Shown piece by piece: positions 37,074 through 45,661 of a DNA stretch of 64,000 nt; position 1 is the stretch's first letter, and each line of letters starts with the position of its first letter. Source of the DNA: Vibrio penaeicida (GTDB lineage: Bacteria; Pseudomonadota; Gammaproteobacteria; Enterobacterales; Vibrionaceae); contig NZ_AP025144.1 in the NCBI RefSeq assembly GCF_019977755.1, positions 2,108,001 to 2,172,000 on the forward strand, written 5' to 3'. The notes below the pieces were generated by a model. The model saw nothing but the letters and a program-made list of their open reading frames with translations. It was not told where the DNA came from and did not search any database. The position numbers and the translations under genes are program-made.

Positions 37074-37436
37074 ATGTTGCAACGTGTTCTTGGTTACGTC
37101 ATTTCCTTTCTTGTCATTATGGCTTGTCTGCTTGTTGGTTTGACTATCCAACACTTATTGGGGCTTGCGATACCCGGCAGCATATTTGGAATGTTGATTC
37201 TCTTTACGTTGCTGGTACTTGGGCTCATTCCGGTTGAATGGGTGCGCCCTACTTCACAACTGTTTATTCGCTATATGGTGCTGCTCTTTGTGCCCATCAG
37301 CGTTGGGTTAATGAACCACTTTGACATGCTTGTCGATAACGCGCTCCCGATATTAGCGAGTGCCGTTGGCGGCACAGCCATTGTTCTCGTTTTACTCGGA
37401 CTTGGATTAGACAAACTATTGAAGGAGCCAAAATGA
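37074..37436 (+). CDS. lrgA: CidA/LrgA-family holin-like membrane protein
   Basis: About 120 residues from the ATG at 37074 (two TTG codons in frame just before it are alternatives). Four hydrophobic helices; the family motif region [20 protein letters not shown] is at about 35-55 and [15 protein letters not shown] at about 77-91. LrgA/CidA proteins act with LrgB/CidB in control of murein hydrolase export or of pyruvate/lactate-type by-product transport. The stop overlaps the lrgB start by 4 bp (ATGATG context), so they are co-translated. Confidence 0.9.
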   Translation: MLQRVLGYVISFLVIMACLLVGLTIQHLLGLAIPGSIFGMLILFTLLVLGLIPVEWVRPTSQLFIRYMVLLFVPISVGLMNHFDMLVDNALPILASAVGGTAIVLVLLGLGLDKLLKEPK

Positions 37437-38110
37437 TGTGGGTGCTCCTGACTTTAGCGGCTTTTTTCTTTGCTCGTGCAGTTGCAAGAAAACTCAATAG
37501 CCCAATTGCAAACCCGCTTGTTATTAGCGTTTCAATCATCATCCCGACACTGGTATTCCTAGATGTTGATTTTGACACTTACTACTCGCAAAACGAATGG
37601 TTTAGCTTCTTACTACAACCTGCTGTTGTTGCCCTTGCTTACCCTCTTTACGAACAGCTACCAGAAATACGCGCTCGCTGGCGTATCATATTATTGGCTT
37701 GCGGAGTGGGGAGTATTATGTCGATGTTTTCGTCGGCTATGATCGCCTATTACTTAGGAACCGAATTGCACCTTATCGCCAGTTTACTTGGTAAGTCGGT
37801 CACTACTCCCATCGCTATGGAAGTCTCCAGTTACTTAGGTGGCGAGCCCGCCGTTGCCGCTATACTCGTTTTGCTTGTTGGTGTATTTGGGGCGGTTTTC
37901 GCGTATCCAATTTACAACTTGATTGGTGTTAAACACCCAATAGCACGAGGTCTTACCATGGGTACTGTTTCTCATGCCCTTGGAACCGCTGCTTGCGCAG
38001 AGAAACACCCAAAAGACGCGGCATTTAGCTCACTCGCGCTCGTCGCTTGTGGGGTGATCACGTCAATTCTCGCGCCTGCATTTTTTGCGTTGGTCGTGTG
38101 GTTAGGGTAA
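37433..38110 (+). CDS. lrgB: LrgB/CidB-family membrane protein
   Basis: 225 residues, several hydrophobic helices. Conserved LrgB region: [19 protein letters not shown] (about 115-134), then [16 protein letters not shown], and [17 protein letters not shown] with the HxxGTA motif (about 172-190). Partner of the preceding lrgA. A short inverted repeat GTTAGGG / CCCTAAC at the stop codon (38101-38122) may help end the transcript. Confidence 0.92.
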   Translation: MMWVLLTLAAFFFARAVARKLNSPIANPLVISVSIIIPTLVFLDVDFDTYYSQNEWFSFLLQPAVVALAYPLYEQLPEIRARWRIILLACGVGSIMSMFSSAMIAYYLGTELHLIASLLGKSVTTPIAMEVSSYLGGEPAVAAILVLLVGVFGAVFAYPIYNLIGVKHPIARGLTMGTVSHALGTAACAEKHPKDAAFSSLALVACGVITSILAPAFFALVVWLG

Positions 38111-38132
38111 TCAGCCCCTAACTTCACGCCTT

Positions 38133-38179
38133 CCCCATCTCTCCCCTCCTATCTCCCCTTATTTCCCCCTATATCGCCC
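38133..38179 (-). other. G-run array with G-quadruplex potential (minus strand)
   Basis: On the minus strand five runs of G (3, 5, 4, 4 and 4) are separated by loops of 6-8 bases; on the + strand this is a C/T-rich tract. It lies just after lrgB in the lrgB-cdd intergenic region. Confidence 0.5.
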
Positions 38180-38311
38180 TTTTAGCTAACTGCCACTTAC
38201 TCCAATTTACTTTCACTTGCTCTCCACTTTTGCTCAAATAACCGCTTAAAAAGTAATCTATTAATAAATTTGATGTCGGTCGCACGAAATTTCTATGTAA
38301 TCAATTACAAG

Positions 38312-38376
38312 TTAGATGTCACTCACATAGTGAAACCAAATGACCTATTGCAGACATTTGTGTGATTTACATCACT
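38312..38376 (+). promoter_or_regulatory. Two CRP-type boxes in the cdd promoter region
   Basis: TGTGATTTACATCACT at 38361-38376 is a near-perfect CRP site. A weaker one on the other strand reads TGTGAGTGACATCTAA at 38312-38327. Their centres are 49 bp apart. In E. coli cdd is controlled by paired CRP sites with about this spacing and CytR bridging them; the same arrangement is inferred here. Confidence 0.7.
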
Positions 38377-38433
38377 GCGATGGCGTGTATATTTTCTAGA
38401 ATGAAATTGAACGTACACCCAAAAGGACAAGAA

Positions 38434-39321
38434 ATGAACGCTAGGATTTTAAAGGCGATTAAAGAGTTACCGACTCCACTCGCGGCTGCGATGGAGGCAA
38501 TTGTTTCTAATCCGGATTTTAACGCGACCATATCACCGCAAGATTTTGATGAGCTTCTCACGGTTTCTGGCTTGAGTGATGAAGAATTGAGAGTCGCCCT
38601 GTTGCCTGTTGCTGCAACCTATTCTCACGCCCCAATATCCAACTTTTACGTTGGCGCTATTGCTCGCGGGGTTTCTGGACGACTGTATTTTGGTGCAAAT
38701 ATTGAATTTCTAGATGTACAGCTAGGGCAAACCATCCACGCTGAACAATGTGCCATTTCCCGTGCTTGGATGATGCAAGAGCGTGGAATTAAAGACGTGA
38801 CGGTGAATTTCAGCCCTTGTGGTCACTGTCGTCAGTTCATGAATGAATTGAACACCGCTTCTGAACTGTCGGTACAACTTCCAAATCGAAAAGCAAAGAC
38901 TCTCCACGACTATCTGCCAGAAGCCTTTGGCCCTCAAGATATTGGAATCGAGTCTGCGTTGATGACCGAAGTCGACCACGGTAAAACCCTCGATTCTGAT
39001 AACGATCTCGTCATCAGTGCGTTGGCGGCTCTAAATATTAGCCATGCTCCATACTCCCATAACCTAAGTGGCGTAGCTTTACGCACCAAGTCTGGGTTCG
39101 TGTTCACGGGCGCATACGCAGAAAACGCGGCGTTCAACCCTAGCCTTCCTCCTCTGCAAGTGGCCATTATTCAGATGATGATGTTAGACATTTCACTGGA
39201 TCAACTTGAAGAAGCCGTTTTGATCGAAATTCGTGATGCGACATCAAGCCACTTAGCGAATACTCAAGCAACTCTGGAAGCGATCAACCCAGACATTCCA
39301 CTTGAATACATTTCACTATAA
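38434..39321 (+). CDS. cdd: Cytidine deaminase
   Basis: Converts cytidine and deoxycytidine to uridine forms in pyrimidine salvage. The ATG at 38434, preceded by AAAAGGACAAG, gives 295 residues, like the E. coli dimeric enzyme (294); an open frame extends 24 codons upstream but overlaps the CRP box. Zinc site: [10 protein letters not shown] (His and catalytic Glu, about 103-112) and [13 protein letters not shown] (two Cys, about 127-139). The C-terminal pseudo-domain has GVALRTKSG and [16 protein letters not shown] 14 bp inverted repeat follows the gene. Confidence 0.95.
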   Translation: MNARILKAIKELPTPLAAAMEAIVSNPDFNATISPQDFDELLTVSGLSDEELRVALLPVAATYSHAPISNFYVGAIARGVSGRLYFGANIEFLDVQLGQTIHAEQCAISRAWMMQERGIKDVTVNFSPCGHCRQFMNELNTASELSVQLPNRKAKTLHDYLPEAFGPQDIGIESALMTEVDHGKTLDSDNDLVISALAALNISHAPYSHNLSGVALRTKSGFVFTGAYAENAAFNPSLPPLQVAIIQMMMLDISLDQLEEAVLIEIRDATSSHLANTQATLEAINPDIPLEYISL

Positions 39322-39338
39322 ACCGTAACAACTTATAC

Positions 39339-39372
39339 ACATTAAGACCTTGAATTTACAAGGTCTTAATGT
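39339..39372 (+). terminator. Hairpin after cdd
   Basis: Perfect 14 bp arms ACATTAAGACCTTG / CAAGGTCTTAATGT (39339-39352 and 39359-39372) with a 6 nt loop. There is no T-run after it, so it may be a weak terminator or an RNA-end stabiliser. Confidence 0.5.
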
Positions 39373-39398
39373 ACTTGGTTGGGAATAATACAAAGCCT

Positions 39399-39414
39399 TA
39401 GCAAACGATTGCGC
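39399..39414 (+). promoter_or_regulatory. PurR box upstream of purT
   Basis: TAGCAAACGATTGCGC matches the PurR consensus ACGCAAACGTTTGCGT at 12 of 16 positions and lies 55 bp before the purT start. E. coli purT is a PurR target. Confidence 0.75.
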
Positions 39415-39468
39415 GCCAATGAAAAATGAGTATGATCCGCCTCATATCACTCAAGATAAGGTTGAACA

Positions 39469-40644
39469 ATGTTTGGTACAGCAACAGGTAAAAAGGCAAC
39501 GCGCGTTCTTCTACTGGGATCAGGAGAGCTGGGGAAAGAAGTGGCTATCGAGTGCCAAAGACTTGGATTAGAGGTCATTGCTTGCGATCGTTATCCGAAC
39601 GCCCCTGCAATGCAAGTCGCCCATCGTTTTCACGTTCTGGATATGCTTGATGGCGACGCTCTAGCGAATGTTATCGCCCAAGAACAGCCTGATTTTGTTG
39701 TTCCAGAAATAGAAGCCATTGCGACAGACAAGCTGGTTGAGCTTGAGTCTCAGGGGTTAAATGTTGTTCCAACAGCGAATGCGACCAAGCTGACAATGAA
39801 CCGTGAAGGCATTCGCCGTTTAGCGGCTGAAGAATTACACGTAAAAACGTCGCCTTATCGTTTTGCAGACAACTTTGCAGATTTTGTTAGTGCGGTTGAA
39901 TTTGTCGGCACACCTTGTGTTGTAAAACCCATTATGAGTTCATCTGGTAAGGGTCAAAGTGTTATCAAATCTGAATCGGACATTCAGAAAGCATGGGACT
40001 ACGCTCAGGAAGGCGGTCGCGCTGGCGCTGGTAGAGTGATTGTTGAAGGGTTCATTGATTTTGATTACGAAATTACTCAGCTTACGGTCAGAGCGGTTGA
40101 TGGCGTTCATTTTTGCGAACCCATTGGTCACAGGCAAGAAGATGGCGACTATCGCGAATCGTGGCAACCTCAGCAGATGTCAGACACTGCCAAAGCCAAT
40201 GCACAGGAAGTTGCAAGCAAGGTAGTCAATGCATTAGGTGGACACGGAATCTTTGGTGTGGAGCTTTTTGTAAAAGGCGACGACATCATATTTAACGAAG
40301 TTTCCCCTCGCCCTCATGATACTGGGTTGGTTACGTTAATCTCGCAGGAGATGTCTGAATTCGCATTGCACGTAAGAGCGTTTACAGGCATGCCAATCAA
40401 TCACATAACCCAATATGGTGCCTCTGCTTCAGCCGTGATCCTTGGTCAGGGTACATCGACTGATATTCAATTTAGTGGCATTGGTGATGCATTAAGCAGT
40501 GCTCAAACACAGTTGCGTCTTTTCGGTAAACCGGATATTGATGGACGTCGCAGGCTGGGCGTGACTTTGACTCGTCGTGACACTATCGAGCAAGCGGTTC
40601 AAGATGCAGTGGAAGCGGCTTCTAAGATAAAAATCGAATACTAA
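39469..40644 (+). CDS. purT: Formate-dependent phosphoribosylglycinamide formyltransferase
   Basis: ATP-grasp enzyme of purine synthesis that makes formyl-GAR from GAR, formate and ATP. 391 residues (E. coli 392). Seen: [15 protein letters not shown] (about 13-27), [14 protein letters not shown], the ATP-grasp signature [16 protein letters not shown] (about 149-164), [12 protein letters not shown] (metal-binding Glu and Asn, about 280-291), and the C-terminal GRRRLGV. A PurR box precedes it. Its terminator has been split by the IS element downstream. Confidence 0.97.
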   Translation: MFGTATGKKATRVLLLGSGELGKEVAIECQRLGLEVIACDRYPNAPAMQVAHRFHVLDMLDGDALANVIAQEQPDFVVPEIEAIATDKLVELESQGLNVVPTANATKLTMNREGIRRLAAEELHVKTSPYRFADNFADFVSAVEFVGTPCVVKPIMSSSGKGQSVIKSESDIQKAWDYAQEGGRAGAGRVIVEGFIDFDYEITQLTVRAVDGVHFCEPIGHRQEDGDYRESWQPQQMSDTAKANAQEVASKVVNALGGHGIFGVELFVKGDDIIFNEVSPRPHDTGLVTLISQEMSEFALHVRAFTGMPINHITQYGASASAVILGQGTSTDIQFSGIGDALSSAQTQLRLFGKPDIDGRRRLGVTLTRRDTIEQAVQDAVEAASKIKIEY

Positions 40645-40759
40645 AATTAAGACTTTGTGACTGCTCGGCTTACTTAGCTGAACTTGGTTAGCTCAACAGA
40701 AAAGCCAGCATACTGAACTGACCCCCAATAGTTGGACACCAATTATTGGGGGTCTTTTT

Positions 40760-41269
40760 ATGTCCAAATACAACCGAGCATTGAAATGCTCAATAGCGAA
40801 ACAATACCTACAAGGCGAAAGCTCATCTCAGGAGCTTTCTCGCCTTCATTCCATACCATCGCGTCAAATACGTTACTGGGCACAAGTATTCGATATTCAT
40901 GGCTCTCAGGCATTTATGCCTCATAGTTTTGCAAAAAATGCGCAAACTAAACTGCAAGCTTTAACTCATATGTGGACGAATGGTTGGTCTATCAGTCACA
41001 CTAGTGCGGTTTTAAACTTTTCTTCCCCTGGCACAATCGCTGTTTGGCTCAAACAGTACGAAAGAGATGGCTTTCAGGGGCTTGAACGTAGCAGAGGACG
41101 ACCCGTAATGAGTAGGCACCCTTTTATTCAAAACAAGAGCGATGACGAGAAAACACTGGAAGAGCTCAAAGAGGAGTTAGCGTACTTGCGAGCAGAGAAT
41201 GCTGTCCTAAAAAAGTTAGAGGAGCTGGAACAGGAGAAACATCGTCGAACAAAGAAAAAACGAAAGTAG
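40760..41269 (+). CDS. IS150-group transposase OrfA (helix-turn-helix protein)
   Basis: 169 residues with two helix-turn-helix segments (SSSQELSRLHSIPSRQIRYW about 25-45; ISHTSAVLNFSSPGTIAVWL about 77-96) and a C-terminal leucine-zipper-like coiled coil (LEELKEELAYLRAENAVLKKLEEL). Near its end the codons AAG AAA AAA CGA contain a run of six A, a likely -1 frameshift site that joins it to OrfB to make the active transposase. Confidence 0.92.
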   Translation: MSKYNRALKCSIAKQYLQGESSSQELSRLHSIPSRQIRYWAQVFDIHGSQAFMPHSFAKNAQTKLQALTHMWTNGWSISHTSAVLNFSSPGTIAVWLKQYERDGFQGLERSRGRPVMSRHPFIQNKSDDEKTLEELKEELAYLRAENAVLKKLEELEQEKHRRTKKKRK

Positions 41270-41307
41270 TTCTAGCTCTTAAAAATCGATATCTACAGCA
41301 ACATCTC

Positions 41308-42108
41308 TTGCATGCTCTTAAGTTAGCAAGAAGTAGCTTCTATTATCATGCGCAGTCGAACAACGCCATCGAAAGCTATCAAGATGAAAAACGGTTAATT
41401 GAGAAAATATATCATGACCATAAAGGGAGATATGGCTATCGTCGTATTCATTTAGAGTTAAGGAGACAGGGCGTCATGCTTAACCATAAGACAGTTCAAC
41501 GTCTAATGGGGTTACTAGGCTTGAAATCAACGGTCAGACCTAAGCGGTACAGCTCTTACAAAGGAGATGCTGGGACAACCGCTCCAAATGTACTTGAACG
41601 GGACTTCAATGCAACGAAGCCTGATGAAAAATGGGTAACTGATGTCACTGAGTTTAAAGTTCAACAACAAAAGGTGTATCTATCACCAATTGTTGATCTG
41701 TTTACTCAAGAAGTTGTCGCTTACAGGGTTGCTAAAAATGCGTGTTTACCTCTGGTTACTGACATGCTGACTGAGGCGGTTGCGACCTTAGCTAAAGACG
41801 CTAAGCCCATAGTGCATAGCGATCAAGGTTGGCAATATAGGCATAGGAAGTATCAGCAAACTCTCGCTGAACGGGGATTAACTCAAAGTATGTCACGAAA
41901 AGGAAACTGCTTAGATAACGCAGTAGCAGAGAACTTCTTTGCCTTACTGAAAACAGAAATGTACCATAATCAGCACTTTGAAGATGCCGATGACTTAATC
42001 GCACATATTGACGAATACATCGAGTATTACAATACGAAACGCATCAAGGTGAAACTAAAAGGCCGGACTCCGACGGAATATCGAAATCAGGCCTTAAAAG
42101 CCGCTTAA
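41308..42108 (+). CDS. IS150-group transposase OrfB (DDE integrase domain)
   Basis: The -1 frame relative to OrfA; the frame is open back through the A-run near 41255, so the natural product is an OrfAB fusion, and the ATG at 41308 is only an apparent start. Catalytic triad: Asp in KWVTDVTEFK (about 109-118), Asp in VHSDQGWQYRH, and Glu in AVAENFFALLKTEMY. The HTH_21-like segment IYHDHKGRYGYRRIHLELRR precedes it. No stop or frameshift breaks the domain, so the element may be active. Confidence 0.93.
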   Translation: MHALKLARSSFYYHAQSNNAIESYQDEKRLIEKIYHDHKGRYGYRRIHLELRRQGVMLNHKTVQRLMGLLGLKSTVRPKRYSSYKGDAGTTAPNVLERDFNATKPDEKWVTDVTEFKVQQQKVYLSPIVDLFTQEVVAYRVAKNACLPLVTDMLTEAVATLAKDAKPIVHSDQGWQYRHRKYQQTLAERGLTQSMSRKGNCLDNAVAENFFALLKTEMYHNQHFEDADDLIAHIDEYIEYYNTKRIKVKLKGRTPTEYRNQALKAA

Positions 42109-42191
42109 CAGAAATGTCCAACTTTATGGGGTCACTTCATACAATTATGCTGGCTTTTTCTTAATTTTAACTTGGGCGAAGCCGACTCACT

Positions 42192-42848
42192 TTATGCTTC
42201 CGGCTCTATCACCCAAACCTCTTCTGCAAATCGAGTCAATCCTTTTTGAATTCTAGGATGGCTTTCATCAGCATCTTCACGCGATACTCGTGTGACTTTA
42301 AACCCAGAGAACAATTCATGTATTTCGGTTGCGGGTACGCTGAATGGTGGTCCCGTCATTTCTTTTTGGTCATAGTCCAATGAAACCAAAAGAATTTTGC
42401 CACCTGGAAGCAACAACGATTTGAGTCTTTCTACATAGTCACGTCGTACTTCTTTAGGTAAAGCGATCAACGCAGCGCGATCATAAACCAAATCAACAGG
42501 TTGTATTGGAGCTGTGAAATAGTCGCCCGTGTAAATACTTAGTTCATCAAATTGATAGAGTTCATGCTGACCAGAAATTGTTGTGACGGTGGGTGTATAA
42601 AACTGCTCGGCAAAAAAGGCTCTCACCGCAATATCACTAAGCTCTACACCTTGAACGTCTTCGTGGAATTTGGCTAACCACACAAGATCTTCAGACTTTC
42701 CACATAAGGGGACAAATACCTTCTTTTCACGGCTAGGTTCGAGTAATTTCCAATGTTCGATTAAAACGGGGTTTACATCGGTTAAGTGAAACCCTATTTG
42801 GTTAGATGCCCATTTCTGATGCCAAATTTCTTGGTCTTGCATTACCAT
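42192..42848 (-). CDS. tpm: Thiopurine S-methyltransferase
   Basis: SAM-dependent methyltransferase of the TPMT family; in bacteria linked to tellurite and selenite methylation. 218 residues, the usual bacterial length. Seen: [13 protein letters not shown] (about 9-21), [13 protein letters not shown] (SAM motif I, about 47-59), [28 protein letters not shown] (about 121-133) and [16 protein letters not shown]. Converges on purT and shares its (now split) terminator. Confidence 0.9.
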   Translation of the reverse strand: MVMQDQEIWHQKWASNQIGFHLTDVNPVLIEHWKLLEPSREKKVFVPLCGKSEDLVWLAKFHEDVQGVELSDIAVRAFFAEQFYTPTVTTISGQHELYQFDELSIYTGDYFTAPIQPVDLVYDRAALIALPKEVRRDYVERLKSLLLPGGKILLVSLDYDQKEMTGPPFSVPATEIHELFSGFKVTRVSREDADESHPRIQKGLTRFAEEVWVIEPEA

Positions 42849-43170
42849 TCCTCAAGCTAATACCGTTTTGTAGAGAATATAGGATCGCCTCTTAAACGGA
42901 AAGAGATGATGCTGACCGACCAAGAAATGATATACCTCAGTCACCTCAAGATACTAGGTTCAGCGAGAGTTAAATTGGGTAGACAAGTTAATTGGAACTA
43001 AAGTGCTAATTATTTGTTTCACTCCCTACCAAGGCTAGCCACTCAAATTGGGTGAACATCACACTTTCATAAAGTTTTGCGTTAAACCTTAGTTTCTGAC
43101 ATGGATTTAATGCACTAATCACCGTAATTTGTGCCGCATAAAACTACAAATACAAACGTCAGGTTTAAAA
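42849..43170. other. Intergenic region, about 320 bp
   Basis: Promoter regions of the divergent tpm and P-loop kinase genes are expected here. No repeat, RNA gene or clear operator seen. Confidence 0.4.
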
Positions 43171-43695
43171 ATGGCTAATCGCACACTTATATTTGGCAAT
43201 ATAGGCGCGGGAAAGTCTGCTTTAGCAATAAAAATGTCGTCTATCACCGGGCAAAAACACATCGAGCTCGATGAACTAGCATGGCACGACGAACAGCATT
43301 CTATTGCAGAAAAAATGCAGTTTCTTTCTAGTGAGCTTCAACATCTAAGCACTTCGGGTAACTGGGTGGCAGAGGGCGTATTCGGGCAGTCGCTTTCAAA
43401 GCTTATGGTAAAAACCACACAAGTGATATTTCTGGATATGCCTTTGCCTGTTTGTCTGAATCAATTGGATAAACGGTATAGAGATAAACTGCACGTTTCC
43501 GATCTGGAACGTCAAAAGCTATGGGCAAAGTCATACTACCAAAGGGAAACCGCTAACTCTTATGCCTACCATAGTGAGCTTTTCGATCGTTTTTCAGGGC
43601 ATAAAATAAGGATATCCGACGCAAAATCGCTGAAGGAATTCTGCGCCAAACTCGATCGCACAAAAAATGCGCACAACCTCACACTAATCGACTAA
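43171..43695 (+). CDS. P-loop kinase-like protein (adenylate/shikimate kinase-like fold)
   Basis: The ATG at 43171 gives 174 residues; 14 further codons upstream are open but lack a ribosome site. Walker A GNIGAGKS is at residues 8-15; the region IELDELAWH (about 31-39) resembles the substrate Asp of shikimate- or FlaR-like small kinases, followed by NWVAEGVFGQS (about 66-76), VIFLDMPLPVCLNQ (Walker B-like) and RYRDK. This fits the P-loop family often called topology modulation (FlaR-like) protein. Substrate unknown. It has no obvious operon partner. Confidence 0.7.
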   Translation: MANRTLIFGNIGAGKSALAIKMSSITGQKHIELDELAWHDEQHSIAEKMQFLSSELQHLSTSGNWVAEGVFGQSLSKLMVKTTQVIFLDMPLPVCLNQLDKRYRDKLHVSDLERQKLWAKSYYQRETANSYAYHSELFDRFSGHKIRISDAKSLKEFCAKLDRTKNAHNLTLID

Positions 43696-43831
43696 ATATA
43701 CCACTAGGGGTTGGAACTTAACCCTTTCATCCCTATCTAATCTATATCTGCCAAATGCAGACTATTCAACTTCTTAACGCGTTCAGTACCCTTTTTGTAC
43801 ACAATTTACTGCGCTTAAACTAGGAGTATGA

Positions 43832-44605
43832 ATGAACCTGTTTCTGAAAACTACGGCTTTGATGCTATTGCTTCTGAGTAAAGCACCTTTTGCTGCCGTA
43901 AACTCTCCAACGTATAACTCCGACTCTGCACGCTCTTCTGGCACTTCTCAAAACCAGCCAAATGCCAATGTATTTCGACGTAGCTTGAGCGGTCTGTATA
44001 GCATTCCTTCGACAAACGCTAAACCCATTCAACCTTATTCAGACTTTGATGTGTTGTATTCCAAAGCTCACCAAGCGCAATTTGAATTGGAGAACCTTTG
44101 TAAAACGGCTGGCATGTTGAGCGGAACAACCCCTTACTTCGCAGGTGTTAAGAGTGAATCCAGAGCAAAGGACAAAATTGAAAAAGAGTTAGACGGAAAC
44201 GTATCTAGGATTACCGATTTAGCGCGAGCAACCTTAGTTGCTAAAGACATCCCCAGTTTGGTTGCTGCCTACGAAATGCTTCATAAGAACGCAAAAATAC
44301 TGAAAGTGAAGAATCGCTTCAAATCCCCTACACCTTCCGGTTACAGAGATCTTAATGTCTTGTTGGAATTACCCGGTACTAAGCTCATAGCGGAGGTACA
44401 GTTGCATTTAAGTGATATTGCAGAAGTAAAGAGTGGTGCAGAGCATAAAATTTATCAGAAGATTCAGTTTATTGAACGTACGGCTGCGATTGAATCTAGG
44501 GAAATGAATGATATTGAAATTCAAAACATAAAACAGTTAAGGTCGAAAGCCAAAACCTTGTATCAAAACGCTTGGCAACCTTATATTGCGCCTCAGGCTG
44601 CTTAA
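43832..44605 (+). CDS. relV: Small alarmone synthetase RelV ((p)ppGpp synthetase)
   Basis: RelA/SpoT synthetase-domain protein of 257 residues. Reported essential residues of V. cholerae RelV, as I recall them, are Lys107, Asp129, Arg132, Leu150 and Glu188; all five fall at exactly these positions here. The synthetase core covers about 72-200 (GVKSESRAKDKIE; SRITDLARAT; KNRFKSPTPSGYRDLN; AEVQLHL). Location near ihfA and pheST also matches V. cholerae. Residues 1-22 look like a signal peptide (MNLFLKTTALMLLLLSKAPFAA), odd for an enzyme that needs cytoplasmic ATP and GTP, and 23-70 are low in structure. A TAGGAGT ribosome site precedes the ATG. Confidence 0.93.
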   Translation: MNLFLKTTALMLLLLSKAPFAAVNSPTYNSDSARSSGTSQNQPNANVFRRSLSGLYSIPSTNAKPIQPYSDFDVLYSKAHQAQFELENLCKTAGMLSGTTPYFAGVKSESRAKDKIEKELDGNVSRITDLARATLVAKDIPSLVAAYEMLHKNAKILKVKNRFKSPTPSGYRDLNVLLELPGTKLIAEVQLHLSDIAEVKSGAEHKIYQKIQFIERTAAIESREMNDIEIQNIKQLRSKAKTLYQNAWQPYIAPQAA

Positions 44606-44647
44606 GGTCTGTTGATTGGAGTGTTGAAGAACTAGCTGCGAAAAAGT

Positions 44648-44740
44648 ACGAACCGTTAAGCTAGAAACTAAGAAGCTACTAGGAAGCCAATAAGCTACTA
44701 GAAACCCAAAAGATGCTAGAAACCAAGAAGCTGCCAGACT
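44648..44740 (+). repeat. Degenerate AAGCTACTAGAAAC-type repeats
   Basis: Imperfect tandem units such as AAGCTAGAAAC, AAGCTACTAG, AAGCTACTAGAAAC and GATGCTAGAAACC follow relV. They are interrupted by stops in every frame and have no spacers of fixed length. Confidence 0.5.
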
Positions 44741-44831
44741 TAAGATTTATACCTTAAGTCAAGCAGCTTCAAGCAGTTGAGTTTCCCACGCAGCAAAACG
44801 AATACGTCTAAAACCACCATAAACCAAAATG

Positions 44832-44851
44832 ACCGCAAGCGAATGCGGCCA
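44832..44851 (-). terminator. Terminator of ihfA
   Basis: On the minus strand GGCCGCA-TTCGCT-TGCGGTC, a 7 bp stem with one G-U pair, followed by ATTTTGG. It lies 11 bp after the ihfA stop. Confidence 0.65.
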
Positions 44852-44862
44852 ATTTGCTTAGG

Positions 44863-45159
44863 CTACTTTTCAACCTTGATGTTTTCGACCCGGGCTTTTA
44901 ATTTTTGACCTGGACGGAACGTAACAACACGTCGAGCAGTAATTGGAATGTCTTCGCCCGTTTTAGGGTTACGACCCGGTCTCTGATTTTTATCGCGAAG
45001 ATCGAAATTCCCGAAGCCTGACAGTTTTACCTGTTCGCCACTTTCTAGGGCTTTTCGAACTTCCTCGAAAAACACTTCAACCGTTTCCTTGGCATCCCGT
45101 TTACTGTATCCGAGCTTTTCAAACAGGTTCTCAGCCAAATCGGCCTTTGTGAGCGCCAT
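44863..45159 (-). CDS. ihfA: Integration host factor alpha subunit
   Basis: DNA-bending nucleoid protein, partner of IHF beta. 98 residues, as in other Gammaproteobacteria. [17 protein letters not shown] start, [20 protein letters not shown] arm with the intercalating Pro (about 65), and the C-terminal [13 protein letters not shown]. It is usually directly downstream of pheT; here five genes lie between. It therefore depends on its own promoter in the upstream 500 bp. Confidence 0.97.
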   Translation of the reverse strand: MALTKADLAENLFEKLGYSKRDAKETVEVFFEEVRKALESGEQVKLSGFGNFDLRDKNQRPGRNPKTGEDIPITARRVVTFRPGQKLKARVENIKVEK

Positions 45160-45661
45160 AAAACTTCCCTCAAAGCTGTGTTAAACAATAGCTACAAAAA
45201 CTGTAGCGCCAAAGCACTTTGTGGGACCTTTAAGGTAGTTGAAGACCCCACAAACAAAAGTGTATGCCAAGCTTATGATTTTCGCCAATTTTTTTCTAAT
45301 GCCATATTAAGCACAAACTGTAAGTAGCTGATAATTTACTCAACAGAAGTAATGTTTTAAGGATAAATAAACCAACAAACCCATAAAACACAACACACAA
45401 ACCCACTAAACATTGAAATAAAAGTGAATTAGACTAATGTAAATTTTGTGTACTTTTTACATGTTTTATTAGGTAATTCATAAAGTTGAGACAATATTTG
45501 CGAACTTTTGCGATTAGTGACACATCATTTATGAAACCAAAATCAGATGGTTCAAGTGCATAGCAACAAACAACAATCGGAGCTTGTTATGACTTTTATT
45601 GGATCAATTTACACACCAAATACCACTGTTCGCTTTCTGGCTTTAACCGACATGCCCCAAC
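45160..45661. other. Region upstream of ihfA, about 500 bp
   Basis: Very AT-rich; holds the ihfA promoter on the minus strand. On the + strand a 29-codon frame starts at 45589 after CGGAG and ends at 45678 inside the end of the neighbouring gene; there is too little support to call it a gene. Nothing else recognised. Confidence 0.45.

Larger units (their letters stand above)
40714..42139 (+). mobile_element. IS3-family insertion sequence, IS150 group, apparently intact
   Basis: About 1426 bp. Terminal inverted repeats: left TGAACTGACCCCCAATAGTT from 40714, right (reverse complement) TGAAGTGACCCCATAAAGTT ending at 42139; both continue GGACA. The direct repeat TAC on both sides is the likely 3 bp target duplication. 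It contains orfA and orfB in the typical -1 arrangement. The target is the loop of the purT terminator. Confidence 0.9.
40699..42160. terminator. purT/tpm bidirectional terminator, split by the IS insertion
   Basis: Left arm GAAAAGCCAGCATA ends at 40712 and right arm TATGCTGGCTTTTTC begins at 42146. With the IS and one copy of the target duplication removed they form a 10 bp stem AGCCAGCATA / TATGCTGGCT with a CAAT loop and T-runs on both strands. The arms now lie more than 1.4 kb apart. Confidence 0.75.

Noticed and set aside
43832..44605. relV as a T6SS effector like Tas1
   Set aside because: The catalytic residues match RelV at exact positions, the length and locus match V. cholerae relV, and it is far from the T6SS cluster with no vgrG or immunity gene beside it.
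44648..44740. Possible CRISPR or coding repeat after relV
   Set aside because: Units are irregular in length and sequence, stops occur in all frames, and no spacer pattern exists.
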